A DNA stretch of 64,000 nt from Burkholderiales bacterium (GCA_019744975.1 JAIETP010000014.1:279048-343047), one strand, 5' to 3'; counted from the first letter of the stretch, positions 21,618 through 31,236 are shown. A program made the numbers and translations. The notes: generated by a model not told the origin, from the sequence alone.

Positions 21618-21703
21618 TGCTTTTCGTTCCGGCCTGCGTTCGCATTCAGTCCATTGCAGACTGCGCGAACCAGCCCGCGTACGGCGGTAACCGGTAACAC
21701 AGG

Positions 21704-22600
21704 ATGGAACACACACCACCGCCGCTGTTCCGCACCGGGCCCACGCCGCTGGCGCGGCTGATGATTTTCGCGATGCTGTCCACGGTGCTGCTGATCGCGG
21801 ACGCCCGCTTCAACTACCTGAGCACGCTGCGGCAGATCATCGCCGTCATCGTCTATCCGCTGCAGCGGCTGGCTGCAGCGCCCGCCGCGATGGGCGGCCG
21901 CATCGCCGACTTTTTTGTGTCGCACAGTTCGTTGCGCAGTGACAACCAGCGCCTGACCGGACAGAACCTGGAACTGGCAACGGCGGCGCAGCGCACGGAA
22001 GCCCTGGTCAAGGAAAACGCCCATCTGCGCGGCCTGCTCGGCGCACGCGAACAGGTGCCGGTGCCGTCGATTGCGGCGGAAATCCTCTATGCGGCGCGAG
22101 ATCCGTTTGCGCGCAAGGTGATGATCGACCGCGGACTGCAGCACGATATCGAGGCTGGCCGTCCGGTGGTCGATCATGTCGGCATCATCGGTCAGGTCAC
22201 CCGTGCCTATCCCTGGCTGTCCGAAGTCACGCTGATCACCGACAAAGGCCATCTGGTGCCCGTGCTCAATGTACGCAGCGGCCTGCGTGCGGTGCTTGCC
22301 GGTACCGGGGATGACGGAAAGCTGGAACTGCGTTTCATCCCGCTGACGGCTGATTTCCAGATCGGCGACAAACTGGTCACCTCCGGCATCGACGGCATCT
22401 ATCCGCCCGGCCTGCCGGTGGCGGAAGTCACCCAGGTCGAACGCAACACCGCATACCTGTTCGCCGGCATCGCCTGCAAACCGCTGGCCGGCGTCAACGC
22501 CGGCACCCAGGTGCTGGTGCTGGGTCCGCTGCCGGCGCTGCCCGAGCGGCCCGTGGACACACCGGCAACCGCGCCGGCGAAAAAGAAAGGGAAATCCTGA
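21704..22600 (+). CDS. mreC: Rod-shape protein MreC
   Basis: The 298 residues comprise one N-terminal membrane helix (residues about 17-38), a coiled coil (about 65-105) and a beta-rich periplasmic domain. GLQHDIEAGRPVVDHVGIIGQV and KLVTSGIDGIYPPGLPVAEV are family signatures. The C-terminus is Ala/Pro/Lys-rich. MreC links MreB to the PBP2-RodA synthase. Its TGA overlaps the mreD ATG by one base. Confidence 0.94.
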   Translation: MEHTPPPLFRTGPTPLARLMIFAMLSTVLLIADARFNYLSTLRQIIAVIVYPLQRLAAAPAAMGGRIADFFVSHSSLRSDNQRLTGQNLELATAAQRTEALVKENAHLRGLLGAREQVPVPSIAAEILYAARDPFARKVMIDRGLQHDIEAGRPVVDHVGIIGQVTRAYPWLSEVTLITDKGHLVPVLNVRSGLRAVLAGTGDDGKLELRFIPLTADFQIGDKLVTSGIDGIYPPGLPVAEVTQVERNTAYLFAGIACKPLAGVNAGTQVLVLGPLPALPERPVDTPATAPAKKKGKS

Positions 22601-23121
22601 TGGCCGCGGGTCCGATGTCGCCGCAGGAACTGCTGTTGCCGGTACGGCCGGGATTCATCGTGTTCACGCTGATTACGGCTCTGCTGTGCAATCTGCTGCC
22701 GTGGTCCGGCTGGGCAATGTGGCTGGCACCGGATTTTGTCGCGCTGATCGTCCTCTACTGGTGCATCCACGAGCCGCGGAAAATCGGCTTCCTCACCGCC
22801 TGGTGCCTCGGCCTGCTGATGGACATTGCCGACGGCAGTCTGTTCGGCCAGCACGCAATGGCCTACATCATTCTCGCCTATGCCGGCATGGTGCTGCATC
22901 GCCGGGTACAGCGCTTTGCGATGACACAGCAGATCCTGCATGTGATTCCCCTGCTGCTGCTGATCGATCTCGTCGTGCTGCTGGTGCGTGCGCTGTCCGG
23001 CGCCGACTTTCCCGGTTACGCCTACTTCCTCGGCAGCCTCAGCGGCGCCGCACTGTGGCCGGTGCTGACCCAGCTGCTGAAACTGCCGCAACGCCCGCGC
23101 CCCGATCCGGACCGTGTCTGA
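22600..23121 (+). CDS. mreD: Rod-shape protein MreD
   Basis: The 173-residue inner-membrane protein has five to six predicted helices. Recognisable segments are LCNLLPWSGWAMWLAPDFVAL and the charged turn HEPRKIGFLTAWCLGLLMDI. It is part of the elongasome. It overlaps mreC by one base and the PBP2 gene by 8 bases. Confidence 0.9.
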   Translation: MAAGPMSPQELLLPVRPGFIVFTLITALLCNLLPWSGWAMWLAPDFVALIVLYWCIHEPRKIGFLTAWCLGLLMDIADGSLFGQHAMAYIILAYAGMVLHRRVQRFAMTQQILHVIPLLLLIDLVVLLVRALSGADFPGYAYFLGSLSGAALWPVLTQLLKLPQRPRPDPDRV

Positions 23122-25009
23122 GCTGTCGATCAATCCCGGCATCGAGATTCGCGATTCCGAACGCGAGCTGGATCGTTTCCGCCGGCGCCTGGCGATCCTC
23201 GGCTTTTTCGTGCTCACCCTCTTCAGTCTCCTGCTGCTGCGCTTTTTTTATCTGCAGGTCATCCAGCACGGCCACTACAGCACCCTGGCCGAAGCCAATC
23301 GCATTTCGATCCTGCCGATCGCGCCGCATCGCGGCATCATCGTCGACCGCAACGGCGTCATGCTCGCCCACAACTATTCGGCGTACACGCTGGAAATCAC
23401 CCCGAGCAAGGTGCAGAACCTCGATGACACCATCGATGCCCTCGCCACCATTGTCGAAATCACGCCGCGCGACCGCCGCCGCTTCCGCAAACTGCTGGAA
23501 GAAAGCAAACGTTTTGAAAGCCTGCCGATCCGCACCCGACTGTCGGACGAGGAAATCGCGCGTTTTGCCGTGCATCGTTACCGTTTCCCCGGCGTGGATG
23601 CCAAGGCCCGGCTGTTCCGCCAGTACCCGCAGGGCGAGATGTTTTCGCATGTCGTCGGGCACATCGGCCGCATCAACCAGCGCGAAGTCGAACAGCTGGA
23701 AAAGGAAGATCGGCTCGCCAATTACCGCGGCAGCGACTACATCGGCAAGACCGGACTCGAACAGAGTTACGAGAAATTCCTCCACGGCACCACCGGCGTC
23801 GAGGAAGTCGAGGTCGATTCCGGCGGGCGGGCGGTGCGTACGCTGTCGCGTACACCACCGGTGTCGGGCAACAACCTGGTGCTCAACCTCGACGCAAAAT
23901 TGCAGGAAGTCGCCTACAACGCCTTCGGTGACCGGCGCGGCGCACTGGTCGCCATCGATCCCGCGACCGGCGGCATCCTCGCCTTTGTCAGCAAACCGGG
24001 ATTCGACCCCAACCTGTTTGTCGACGGCATCGATCCGCAAAGCTGGAGCGAATTGAACGGTTCCCCGGACAAACCGCTGCTGAACCGGGCCAGCGCCGGC
24101 ACCTACCCGCCGGGCTCGACCTTCAAACCCTTCATGGCGCTGGCCGCATTGTTCTACGGCAAACGCACACCGCAGCAGGCGATCAGCGATCCGGGTTATT
24201 ACATGTTTGGCGGTCACCGCTTCCGCGACGACAAGGTGGACGGCCACGGCATGGTGGACATGTACAAATCCATCGTTGTGTCCTGCGACACCTATTATTA
24301 CGTGCTGGCCAACGACCTCGGTATCGATCCGATCGCGCGTTTCATGGCGTTGTTCGGATTCGGCAGCCGCACCGGCATCGACATCGCCGGCGAAGTCACG
24401 GGCGTGCTGCCGTCAACTGAATGGAAAATGCGCCGCTTCTCCAAACCGGAGCAGAAAAAATGGTACGCCGGCGAAACCATCAGCGTCGGCATCGGCCAGG
24501 GTTACAACAACTACACCCCGCTGCAGCTGGCCTCGGCCACGGCAACACTGGCCAATGACGGCGTGATGTTCCGTCCGCACATCGTCAACTATATTGAAGA
24601 CATCCGCACCCGCGACAAAACACCGATTGAGCCCAAACCGCTGCGCGACCTCGGCCTCAATCCGGAACATATCAAGGTGATCAAGGATGCAATGGTCGGC
24701 GTCAACAAGGAGGGCACTTCGGCGCGGGTGTTCGCCGGCGCGCCGTACACCAGCGCCGGCAAGACCGGCACCTCGCAGGTCATCGCCATCAAGCAGGGTG
24801 AAAAATACGTCGAAAGCCGGGTCGCCGAACAACACCGCGACCACGCGCTGTTCATCGCCTACGCCCCCGCCGACAAACCCACCATCGCCCTGGCCGTGAT
24901 CGCCGAAAACTCCGGGTTCGGCGCCCGTGCCGCGGCGCCCGTTGCGCGCCAGGTGCTGGATTACCATTTGCTGGGCAAGCTGCCGCAGGCGACCGAAGGG
25001 AAACGCTGA
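23114..25009 (+). CDS. mrdA: Penicillin-binding protein 2 (elongation transpeptidase)
   Basis: The 631-residue class B PBP starts at a GTG (23114) inside the end of mreD. One N-terminal membrane helix (LGFFVLTLFSLLLLRFFYL) is followed by the pedestal domain. The transpeptidase motifs are SxxK in PPGSTFKPF, SxN-like SCD in VVSCDTYYYV, and KTG in GKTGTSQV. It cross-links lateral peptidoglycan with RodA, whose gene follows with a one-base overlap. Confidence 0.96.
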   Translation: MSELSINPGIEIRDSERELDRFRRRLAILGFFVLTLFSLLLLRFFYLQVIQHGHYSTLAEANRISILPIAPHRGIIVDRNGVMLAHNYSAYTLEITPSKVQNLDDTIDALATIVEITPRDRRRFRKLLEESKRFESLPIRTRLSDEEIARFAVHRYRFPGVDAKARLFRQYPQGEMFSHVVGHIGRINQREVEQLEKEDRLANYRGSDYIGKTGLEQSYEKFLHGTTGVEEVEVDSGGRAVRTLSRTPPVSGNNLVLNLDAKLQEVAYNAFGDRRGALVAIDPATGGILAFVSKPGFDPNLFVDGIDPQSWSELNGSPDKPLLNRASAGTYPPGSTFKPFMALAALFYGKRTPQQAISDPGYYMFGGHRFRDDKVDGHGMVDMYKSIVVSCDTYYYVLANDLGIDPIARFMALFGFGSRTGIDIAGEVTGVLPSTEWKMRRFSKPEQKKWYAGETISVGIGQGYNNYTPLQLASATATLANDGVMFRPHIVNYIEDIRTRDKTPIEPKPLRDLGLNPEHIKVIKDAMVGVNKEGTSARVFAGAPYTSAGKTGTSQVIAIKQGEKYVESRVAEQHRDHALFIAYAPADKPTIALAVIAENSGFGARAAAPVARQVLDYHLLGKLPQATEGKR

Positions 25010-26112
25010 TGCCCTTCATGCTGAGACGCCTCTACCGCTTCATGACCCGGCACATCGACGGCATCCTGCTTTGCGGAATCGTGCTGCTGATGTTTACCGG
25101 CCTGCTGGTGCTGCTCAGCGCATCCAACGGCAGTTATGTCCGCGTGTCCGGCCAGTTGGTGAACATGCTGGTGGCGCTGGGCGTGATGTGGCTGTTCGCC
25201 AATATTCCGCCGCACTACCTGATGCGGATGGCGCTGCCGCTGTTTGTGCTCGGCTGCGGGCTGCTGATCGGCGTGGCGCTGTTCGGCGACGTCGTCAACG
25301 GTGCGCGGCGCTGGCTGCATGTCGGCGTCACCCGCATCCAGCCGTCGGAACTGATGAAAATCGCGCTGCCGCTGATGCTGGCCTGGTATTTCAACCGCAA
25401 CGAAGCCTCGCTGAAATTACGCAACTACGCGATCGCGGCCCTGATACTGGCCTTTCCGGCGGCGTTGATCGTGCGCCAGCCCGACCTCGGCACCGCGCTG
25501 CTGATCATCGCCAGCGGCAGTTATGTGATTTTCCTCGCCGGACTGTCGTGGCGGGTGATCGCCACGCTGTTCGTCGCCGGACTGGCCAGCCTGCCTTTCC
25601 TGTGGTCGGTCCTGCACGACTACCAGCGCCAGCGCATCATGACGCTGCTTGATCCGACCGGCGATCCGCTGGGCACCGGTTACCACACCATACAGTCGAC
25701 CATTGCCGTGGGTTCGGGCGGCATCCTTGGCAAGGGCTGGATGAACGGCACCCAGACCCACCTCGATTTCATTCCGGAACGCACAACGGATTTCATTTTT
25801 GCGGTCTACGCCGAGGAATTCGGCCTGCTCGGCAACGCGGTGCTGCTGGTGCTTTACCTGTTTCTGATCGGACGCGCAATGGTGATCACCGCCAATGCGC
25901 CAACGCTGTTCGCACGCCTCCTCGCCGGCGCGATCACGCTGACTTTTTTCACCTACGCTTTTGTCAATATCGGCATGGTGTCGGGCATCCTGCCGGTGGT
26001 GGGTGTGCCGCTGCCGCTGATCAGTTACGGCGGAACTTCGCTGGTTTCGATCTGTCTCGGTTTTGGCATCCTGATGAGCATCAACACCCACAAGAAACTG
26101 GTGCAAACCTAG
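25009..26112 (+). CDS. rodA: Peptidoglycan glycosyltransferase RodA (SEDS family)
   Basis: The 367-residue protein has about ten membrane helices. SEDS motifs include INGARRWLHV-like VNGARRWLHVGVTRIQPSEL, the long loop YQRQRIMTLLDPTGDPLGTGYH and the C-terminal VGVPLPLISYGGTSL. RodA polymerises glycan strands for elongation with PBP2. The TAG stop at 26110 directly abuts an inverted-repeat element. Confidence 0.96.
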   Translation: MPFMLRRLYRFMTRHIDGILLCGIVLLMFTGLLVLLSASNGSYVRVSGQLVNMLVALGVMWLFANIPPHYLMRMALPLFVLGCGLLIGVALFGDVVNGARRWLHVGVTRIQPSELMKIALPLMLAWYFNRNEASLKLRNYAIAALILAFPAALIVRQPDLGTALLIIASGSYVIFLAGLSWRVIATLFVAGLASLPFLWSVLHDYQRQRIMTLLDPTGDPLGTGYHTIQSTIAVGSGGILGKGWMNGTQTHLDFIPERTTDFIFAVYAEEFGLLGNAVLLVLYLFLIGRAMVITANAPTLFARLLAGAITLTFFTYAFVNIGMVSGILPVVGVPLPLISYGGTSLVSICLGFGILMSINTHKKLVQT

Positions 26113-26243
26113 GATTGAGGATTGAGGAATGAGAGGGAAAACCAGTGAGAAATGCGGATTGAGGACAAGGGCACACTTGAAGCGAAGCAGTGGGGATCGA
26201 GAAACCGGGGAGGCCCCCCCTCAATCCTCACTCTTCAATCCTC
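26111..26243. repeat. Imperfect inverted repeat of GGATTGA units at the rodA/rlpA junction
   Basis: The left arm (26111-26137) contains GGATTGAGGATTGAGG. The right arm (26217-26243) reads on the opposite strand AGGATTGAAGAGTGAGGA. The roughly 27-bp arms have about five mismatches. The apparent start codon and first 38 or so codons of rlpA lie inside it. Confidence 0.7.
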
Positions 26244-27202
26244 GATGGGCGGCGGTCCTGCTGTTCACCGCGCTGCTGACGGCCTGCGGCAGTACGCCAA
26301 AGCGCAGCGGTCCTGCTGAACGCGCGCCGCCCGGCAGTGGCGGCGGTTATTACCTTGACGATGGTCCCGGCGCCAACGCACCCGCCAATATCGAGGCCAT
26401 CCCCGATGCCGTGCCGAAAATCGAGACCCTGGGCCGCGGCACCATGCGTCCGTACACGGTGATGGGCCGCAACTACACGCCGATGACCCGGCTCGAACCG
26501 TACAAGGCACGCGGCATCGCCAGCTGGTATGGCCGGCGTTACCACGGCAAACAAACGTCCTCGGGTGAAATCTACGACATGTATGCGATGACCGCGGCGC
26601 ATACGGTGCTGCCCATTCCCAGTTATGTGCGCGTCACCAACGTCAGCAACGGCAAATCGGTGGTGCTGCGCGTCAATGACCGCGGACCGTTCATCGACAA
26701 CCGGCTGATCGACCTGTCGTACACCGCAGCCTACAAACTTGGCATTCTCGGCGCCGGCAGCGGCATGGTCGACGTCGAAAGCATCATTCCCGGACAATCC
26801 CCGGTTGCACCGCAGCCGGCAGCGGCGCCAGCGCCTGTTGCCCCTGCACCACCGGTGCCGGTCGCCATCGAAACCGCACCCATCACCGCAATACCGTTGC
26901 CGCCACCTGCGCCTGTTGCAGCACCCCAGCCCGCAACTCCCGCCGCGACATCAACAGGCGCCGCGGCCACCGGCGGCAGCTATCTGCAGTTCGGCGCCTT
27001 CGGTGTGCAGGCCAATGCCGAGAGTTACCTCGCGCGATTACAAACCCAGGCCGACTGGCTGGCCGGCACGCTGCGCATCCAGCAAAGCGAGGGCATCTAC
27101 CGTGTGCAGGCCGGCCCCTACGCCAGCGAGGCCGCGGCGCGCGAAGCCGCGGAACGCGCCGGCCAGATGCTGGGCACCAGACCGGTGGTAATCAACCGCT
27201 GA
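26129..27202 (+). CDS. rlpA: RlpA-family septal ring lytic transglycosylase, lipoprotein
   Basis: The protein has a lipobox, LLTACGS, with the cysteine near residue 53 of the longest frame. The double-psi beta-barrel follows, with ASWYGRRYHGKQTSSGEIYDM and VLRVNDRGPFIDNRLIDLS. A proline/alanine-rich linker leads to a C-terminal SPOR domain (YLQFGAFGVQANAESYLARL). RlpA cleaves denuded glycan at septa or pole. The N-terminal 38 residues come from repeat DNA and do not look like a signal peptide; the true start is uncertain (TTG at 26177 is an alternative). Placement after rodA is conserved. Confidence 0.85.
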   Translation: MRGKTSEKCGLRTRAHLKRSSGDRETGEAPPQSSLFNPRWAAVLLFTALLTACGSTPKRSGPAERAPPGSGGGYYLDDGPGANAPANIEAIPDAVPKIETLGRGTMRPYTVMGRNYTPMTRLEPYKARGIASWYGRRYHGKQTSSGEIYDMYAMTAAHTVLPIPSYVRVTNVSNGKSVVLRVNDRGPFIDNRLIDLSYTAAYKLGILGAGSGMVDVESIIPGQSPVAPQPAAAPAPVAPAPPVPVAIETAPITAIPLPPPAPVAAPQPATPAATSTGAAATGGSYLQFGAFGVQANAESYLARLQTQADWLAGTLRIQQSEGIYRVQAGPYASEAAAREAAERAGQMLGTRPVVINR

Positions 27203-27214
27203 GCCGTCCGCGCG

Positions 27215-27718
27215 TCAGTGCTTGTGCTGATGCGCCGCGGGCCGGCCTTTGATGTCGCGCACTTCGACCATCAGATCAACAGTCTCGCGCTTTTTATTTT
27301 CCGGCTTGTCCGCCAGTTCAAAGGTGAGCTGCAGCGGCACCTTGTCGCCCGGATTCAGGGGTTTTTGCAGGTTCATCAGCATGACGTGATAACCGCCGGA
27401 CGCCAGCCGCAGGGTTTTTCCCGCCGGCACATCGATGCCATCGACCGGAAACATTTTCATCACGCCGTTTTCCATTTTCATGTTGTGCACTTCGGCGGCC
27501 TTGGTCAGCGGTGTACTCACACCGATCAGGCGGGCATTCGTTTTTGCCGTGAGTTCCATGAACGCGCCGGTCGCCGTCTGGCCCTGCACCGTGCCGCGGA
27601 TCCACGCGTCCTTGACGGTGACGTTTTGCGCCTGCGCCTGCACTTGCGTCTGCGCCGCGCACAGCAACGCAAGCAGCAACAGACCGTACGGCTTCTGGCC
27701 GGATAGAATGGAAAGCAT
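27215..27718 (-). CDS. PCu(A)C-family periplasmic copper chaperone
   Basis: The 167 residues begin with a signal peptide (cleavage near VQAQAQ). The copper-binding set is visible: VHNMKMENGVMKM and GGYHVMLMNLQKPL, fitting H-x10-M-x21-H-x-M. The tail ends in RPAAHQHKH, a further potential metal ligand. Such proteins deliver Cu(I) to cytochrome oxidase CuA or help uptake. It is the last gene of a minus-strand TonB-receptor cluster. An IHF-like site lies just upstream of its start. Confidence 0.9.
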   Translation of the reverse strand: MLSILSGQKPYGLLLLALLCAAQTQVQAQAQNVTVKDAWIRGTVQGQTATGAFMELTAKTNARLIGVSTPLTKAAEVHNMKMENGVMKMFPVDGIDVPAGKTLRLASGGYHVMLMNLQKPLNPGDKVPLQLTFELADKPENKKRETVDLMVEVRDIKGRPAAHQHKH

Positions 27719-27733
27719 AAAATATCCTTTTAA

Positions 27734-27746
27734 ATCAAATACTTAT
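27734..27746 (+). promoter_or_regulatory. IHF-consensus site upstream of the PCu(A)C gene
   Basis: AATCAAATACTTA is an exact match to WATCAANNNNTTR, with AT-rich flanks. It lies 16 bases from the start codon of the copper chaperone gene. Confidence 0.5.
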
Positions 27747-27819
27747 ATTGTATTCGCCGGATGGAGCATGGCGACCTTGCCGCACCCAAGGCCGGGCGCG
27801 GTAAAAACTGCTGAAGGGG

Positions 27820-28191
27820 TCAGGTGCGCGGCGGAGCGCGTGCATTGAGCGGCTGGAGGACTGCGGGATCGCTGACCCACAGCGGACGGCGATCGACGGG
27901 AAGAATCAGTTCAGGCACCAGCGAAACAACAACCGGCGCAATCACGATGGCCGGCGGCGGAGTGCCGGAACCTACGCACATCACGCAGTGCGCATTTTTT
28001 ATTTTGTTTTGTTGTGACCCGGAAATGCCGGTGGCATCACCTGCGGCACCGGTATTGATGCGGCAAATTTTTGCGTACGCTGTGGGATCGACCGCCTGAC
28101 GCACAACAGCCAGCGCGGGGAAGGCGATGGCAAACAGGAAGGCCAGCAGTGCTGTTGCTGCGATAAAACGGCGTTGTGCATGGAGTCGCAT
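27820..28191 (-). CDS. DUF2946 family protein with CxxC
   Basis: The 123-residue protein has an N-terminal hydrophobic helix (ATALLAFLFAIAFPALA) and a central NAHCVMC. The pattern fits DUF2946, a family commonly linked to copper handling and TonB receptors. The cysteines could bind metal, but this is inference from context. It lies between tonB and the copper chaperone on the same strand. Confidence 0.72.
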   Translation of the reverse strand: MRLHAQRRFIAATALLAFLFAIAFPALAVVRQAVDPTAYAKICRINTGAAGDATGISGSQQNKIKNAHCVMCVGSGTPPPAIVIAPVVVSLVPELILPVDRRPLWVSDPAVLQPLNARAPPRT

Positions 28192-28247
28192 GGGCGGCGA
28201 TGTTACGCGGCGCGGACAGTTACCGTCAAACCAGCGCTGAATCCTGA

Positions 28248-28934
28248 TCAGGACTCCAGCTTGAACACCACCGGCACCCGCACCCAGCCCTCGATGTTTT
28301 GCGCGCCGCGCCGCGCCGGCACAAAACGCCAGCCCTTCACGGCATCGAGCGCCGCGGTGTCGAGCGGTTTTGAGCCGCTGGACTGATCGAGTTCAACGCG
28401 CAACGGCGCGCCTTCGGGGCTGACCAGCACTTTCAGCATCACCGTGCCCTGATCGCCGCTGCGGCGTGCAACCGCCGGATACACCGGCGCGGGATTGCGC
28501 AGGTACGCCGCATTGAACAGCGGTGGTGTTGCCGGCGCTTCCGCAATTGGCGCGGGAGTTCTGGATTCAGCGGCGACGCGCGGCGCTTCGGGCGCGGCTG
28601 CGGCAACCGCCGGCGCCGTTTCGATAGCGGCGGGCGCCGGTAAAACCGGCTGTGGCAAAGCCTCCGCTGGTTTTGACTTCGCTTGTTTTGGTTCGGATAC
28701 CGGTTCAATCCGCCGTTGCGGGGCTACCGGTTTGACCGGCGCAGGCTCGGCAACAACAGCCTGCGGCGCAACAGTCGCCAGCACCACGTCCAGCACCGGC
28801 ACCGGTGGCTCCGCCATCCGGCGCTGCCAGGCCGGCATCCATACAAACACCACCACATGCACCAGGAGGCTGCCCAGCACGAAGCCCGCCAGCAGGCGTT
28901 GCGGTGTCCGGAAGCTTGTGTTGCCGATGCGCAT
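28248..28934 (-). CDS. tonB: Energy transducer TonB
   Basis: The 228 residues comprise one N-terminal membrane helix (LLAGFVLGSLLVHVVVFVW), a proline/alanine/lysine-rich periplasmic linker with PVKPVAPQRR, and the C-terminal TonB fold. The fold has YPAVARRSGDQGTVMLKVLV and SGSKPLDTAALDAVKGWRF. The ATG at 28934 is preferred to an in-frame TTG at 28967. Adjacent to a TonB-dependent receptor, it is probably dedicated to it. No exbB/exbD is seen in the window. Confidence 0.9.
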   Translation of the reverse strand: MRIGNTSFRTPQRLLAGFVLGSLLVHVVVFVWMPAWQRRMAEPPVPVLDVVLATVAPQAVVAEPAPVKPVAPQRRIEPVSEPKQAKSKPAEALPQPVLPAPAAIETAPAVAAAAPEAPRVAAESRTPAPIAEAPATPPLFNAAYLRNPAPVYPAVARRSGDQGTVMLKVLVSPEGAPLRVELDQSSGSKPLDTAALDAVKGWRFVPARRGAQNIEGWVRVPVVFKLES

Positions 28935-29046
28935 GGTTCGCTGTGTGGCTGCTGATGCCGTCAACAATGGACAGGCATTATCCGGCAGATCGCAGCGGGG
29001 TCACAAACGGCCGCGGCAAAACCGCGACCGTTTGCACACCTCAAGA

Positions 29047-31143
29047 TCAGAACTGCCCGCGAATGCCGACCTGCCCGCTGCGCCGGCCCAAGGGCGCGAT
29101 GTCCTTCAGGAAGGACACGTGGTTGCGCGCCTCTTCGTTCAACAGGTTCACGCCGCGCAAAAAAGCCTCCAGTCGCATGCCCGCAGCAGGAAGACGGTAC
29201 GTCACTGCGGCATTAAGCATGGTGTAGCCGTCGGTGGGCCGTTCGCCGGCGGCGACACGATCCTGATCGCTGTAGATCGTTGCATCCAGCCTTGCGCCCA
29301 GGCGATCCCGGCGGTAATCCAGTCCGACGCCATAACGCCAGGGCGCGATGCGCGGCAGGGCTTGCCCGCTGCTGCGGTCGTTGGCGCGGACATAACCCGC
29401 ATTGACCAGCAGATCCAGGCTGCCGCCGCGCTCCATGACACGGAAGCGCCCTTCGCCTTCGACGCCGCGGAAACGCGCCGGCACCGCACGGTACGCGAAC
29501 TCGGGCAGGATTTCCTCACCGGTGTTCAGCGAAGTGCCGTCGCCGGCATCCACCGGATTCAGCTCGCCGTCGGCGCCGCGGGTATTGCCGCTGTTAAACA
29601 GGGTGATGAAATTGTCGAAGCGGTTTTCAAACACCCCGATGCTGCCCGAGTGTTTGCCGGATTTCATGCGCAGCGTGATGTCCAGCGCCTTGGATTTTTC
29701 CTTGGCGAATGCGGCGTTGCCTGTTTCATACACGCCGGTCGCCGCATGCGGGCCGTTGGCGTACAGCTCGTAATAGGTCGGCGCGCGTTCGGTGTACGCG
29801 CCGTTGACCGCCAGCGCGAGACCCGGCGTGAAACTCCACACCGCGCCCAGCGCGCCGCTGTTGCCGCTGAAGCTGCGCGTCTGCGCCGGATCAAAGCGCG
29901 GTCCCGCTGCACCAAAGGGCGTCGGCCCGCCGCCTTCGCTGCTGACTTCCGTGCGTTCATGCCGCCCGCCGAAAGTCAGCTTCAACGCACCCAGCGGCAA
30001 TTCCTCGTAAAAGAATCCCGCTTTGGCATTGGTGCTGGTCGACGGCACAAAGGCCTCCGCGCCCAGCGCGGAAAAATCAAAGTCGGACCATTGCAGGCCG
30101 AAGGCGCCCTGCAATGGGCCGAGTTTGCCGTGGGTTGCCTCAACATGCAGATCCTTGCCCTTGTTGCGGAAAACCGTCGCCGGCACGCCGGCGTCCAGCT
30201 CGGTGTGTTCGTAATCAGTATTGCCGGCCTTGAATTTCACCGCCTTGATGACACTGCCCAGTTCGCGCATTTCACCGGCGACATCCCAGCGGCTGCTTTG
30301 CATGTCGATGGTCACCGTCGGTTCGGCCACCGTGCCGTACCGGGTGTTGAATCCGGAACGCGAGATGCCGATATAACCATTAGCCCAGGTATGCGACAGC
30401 CCGATGGCGCCGCCATCCGATTTTGCTGCGCTGTTGGGCAAGGTGCCTTGGGCCTCGACCGCTTGCGGATCCGCCGCGCGCAGGCGTGCCGAACGCGCAA
30501 AACCCTTGATGCGCAGGTCATCGGTGTCGCGCGTGTAGACATCGGCATGCAAGGCCAGACTGCCATTGCCGGCCTCGAACACCAGCCCGGTTGCTTTTTC
30601 ACGATCCGCGCCGCCGTAACGCGTCTCCACGCGCCCGCTGACGCCGTTCAACGGATACCGCGGAATACGGTTGTCGATGACATTGACCACACCGCCGACG
30701 GCATTGCCGCCGTAAAACAGCGCAGCCGGCCCGCGCACCACCTCGGCACGTTCGACCACCAGCGGATCGATGCTCACCGCGTGATCAAAACTCAGTGAAG
30801 AGATATCCATCGTGCCGGCGCCGTTCTGCAGGATACGGATGCGGTCACCGTCAAGGCCGCGGATCACCGGCCGGCTGGCATTGGGACCGAAGCTGTTGGA
30901 ACTGACGCCGGGCAGTGTATTCAGGGTTTCGCCCAGCGTCGATTTGCGCTGCAAAAACAATTGCTGGCCGCCCAGCACCGAAACCGGCGCCGCCAGTTCA
31001 AACAATTCACTGCCCAGCGGATTGCCGGTCACCACCACTTCCGGCAGCGTGACCGGTGCCGGGTTGTTGCCGACCTGTGCCTGCGCGGTCGCGGCATGCA
31101 CTGCGGCGGCCATCACGGCCAGCGCGTATTTCTTGCTTTTCAT
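29047..31143 (-). CDS. TonB-dependent outer-membrane receptor (metal-type, ZnuD/OprC-like)
   Basis: The 698 residues begin with a signal peptide (MKSKKYALAVMAAAV...AQAQ). The TonB box lies near LPEVVVTG, then the plug (LGETLNTLPGVSS, RPVIRGLDGDRIRIL, VEVVRGPAALFYGGNAVGG split by one residue) and the barrel. The barrel ends NHVSFLKDIAPLGRRSGQVGIRGQF in spirit, with terminal Phe. The C-terminal motif resembles ZnuD-type receptors. Neighbours (PCu(A)C, DUF2946, TonB) favour copper; no His-rich loop typical of zinc receptors was seen. The ATG at 31143 is chosen because the signal peptide begins there. Confidence 0.88.
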   Translation of the reverse strand: MKSKKYALAVMAAAVHAATAQAQVGNNPAPVTLPEVVVTGNPLGSELFELAAPVSVLGGQQLFLQRKSTLGETLNTLPGVSSNSFGPNASRPVIRGLDGDRIRILQNGAGTMDISSLSFDHAVSIDPLVVERAEVVRGPAALFYGGNAVGGVVNVIDNRIPRYPLNGVSGRVETRYGGADREKATGLVFEAGNGSLALHADVYTRDTDDLRIKGFARSARLRAADPQAVEAQGTLPNSAAKSDGGAIGLSHTWANGYIGISRSGFNTRYGTVAEPTVTIDMQSSRWDVAGEMRELGSVIKAVKFKAGNTDYEHTELDAGVPATVFRNKGKDLHVEATHGKLGPLQGAFGLQWSDFDFSALGAEAFVPSTSTNAKAGFFYEELPLGALKLTFGGRHERTEVSSEGGGPTPFGAAGPRFDPAQTRSFSGNSGALGAVWSFTPGLALAVNGAYTERAPTYYELYANGPHAATGVYETGNAAFAKEKSKALDITLRMKSGKHSGSIGVFENRFDNFITLFNSGNTRGADGELNPVDAGDGTSLNTGEEILPEFAYRAVPARFRGVEGEGRFRVMERGGSLDLLVNAGYVRANDRSSGQALPRIAPWRYGVGLDYRRDRLGARLDATIYSDQDRVAAGERPTDGYTMLNAAVTYRLPAAGMRLEAFLRGVNLLNEEARNHVSFLKDIAPLGRRSGQVGIRGQF

Positions 31144-31198
31144 GTGGATCTCCAGATGACGTACGGCGCGCGCAGCCGCAAAGGGCGCGCACGACCGA

Positions 31199-31230
31199 AT
31201 CAATAAAAAGGGAATGCCGGCAAAGCCGGC
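31199..31230 (-). terminator. Possible terminator before the TonB receptor
   Basis: On the minus strand GCCGGC-TTT-GCCGGC is followed, after a few bases, by CCCTTTTTATT. It lies after the hypothetical gene 31237-31620. It may only attenuate transcription into the receptor gene. Confidence 0.45.
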
Positions 31231-31236
31231 GATACG

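Noticed and set aside
28495..30798. A 767-codon open frame on the plus strand.
   Set aside because: It is antisense to tonB and the TonB-dependent receptor and shows no domain.
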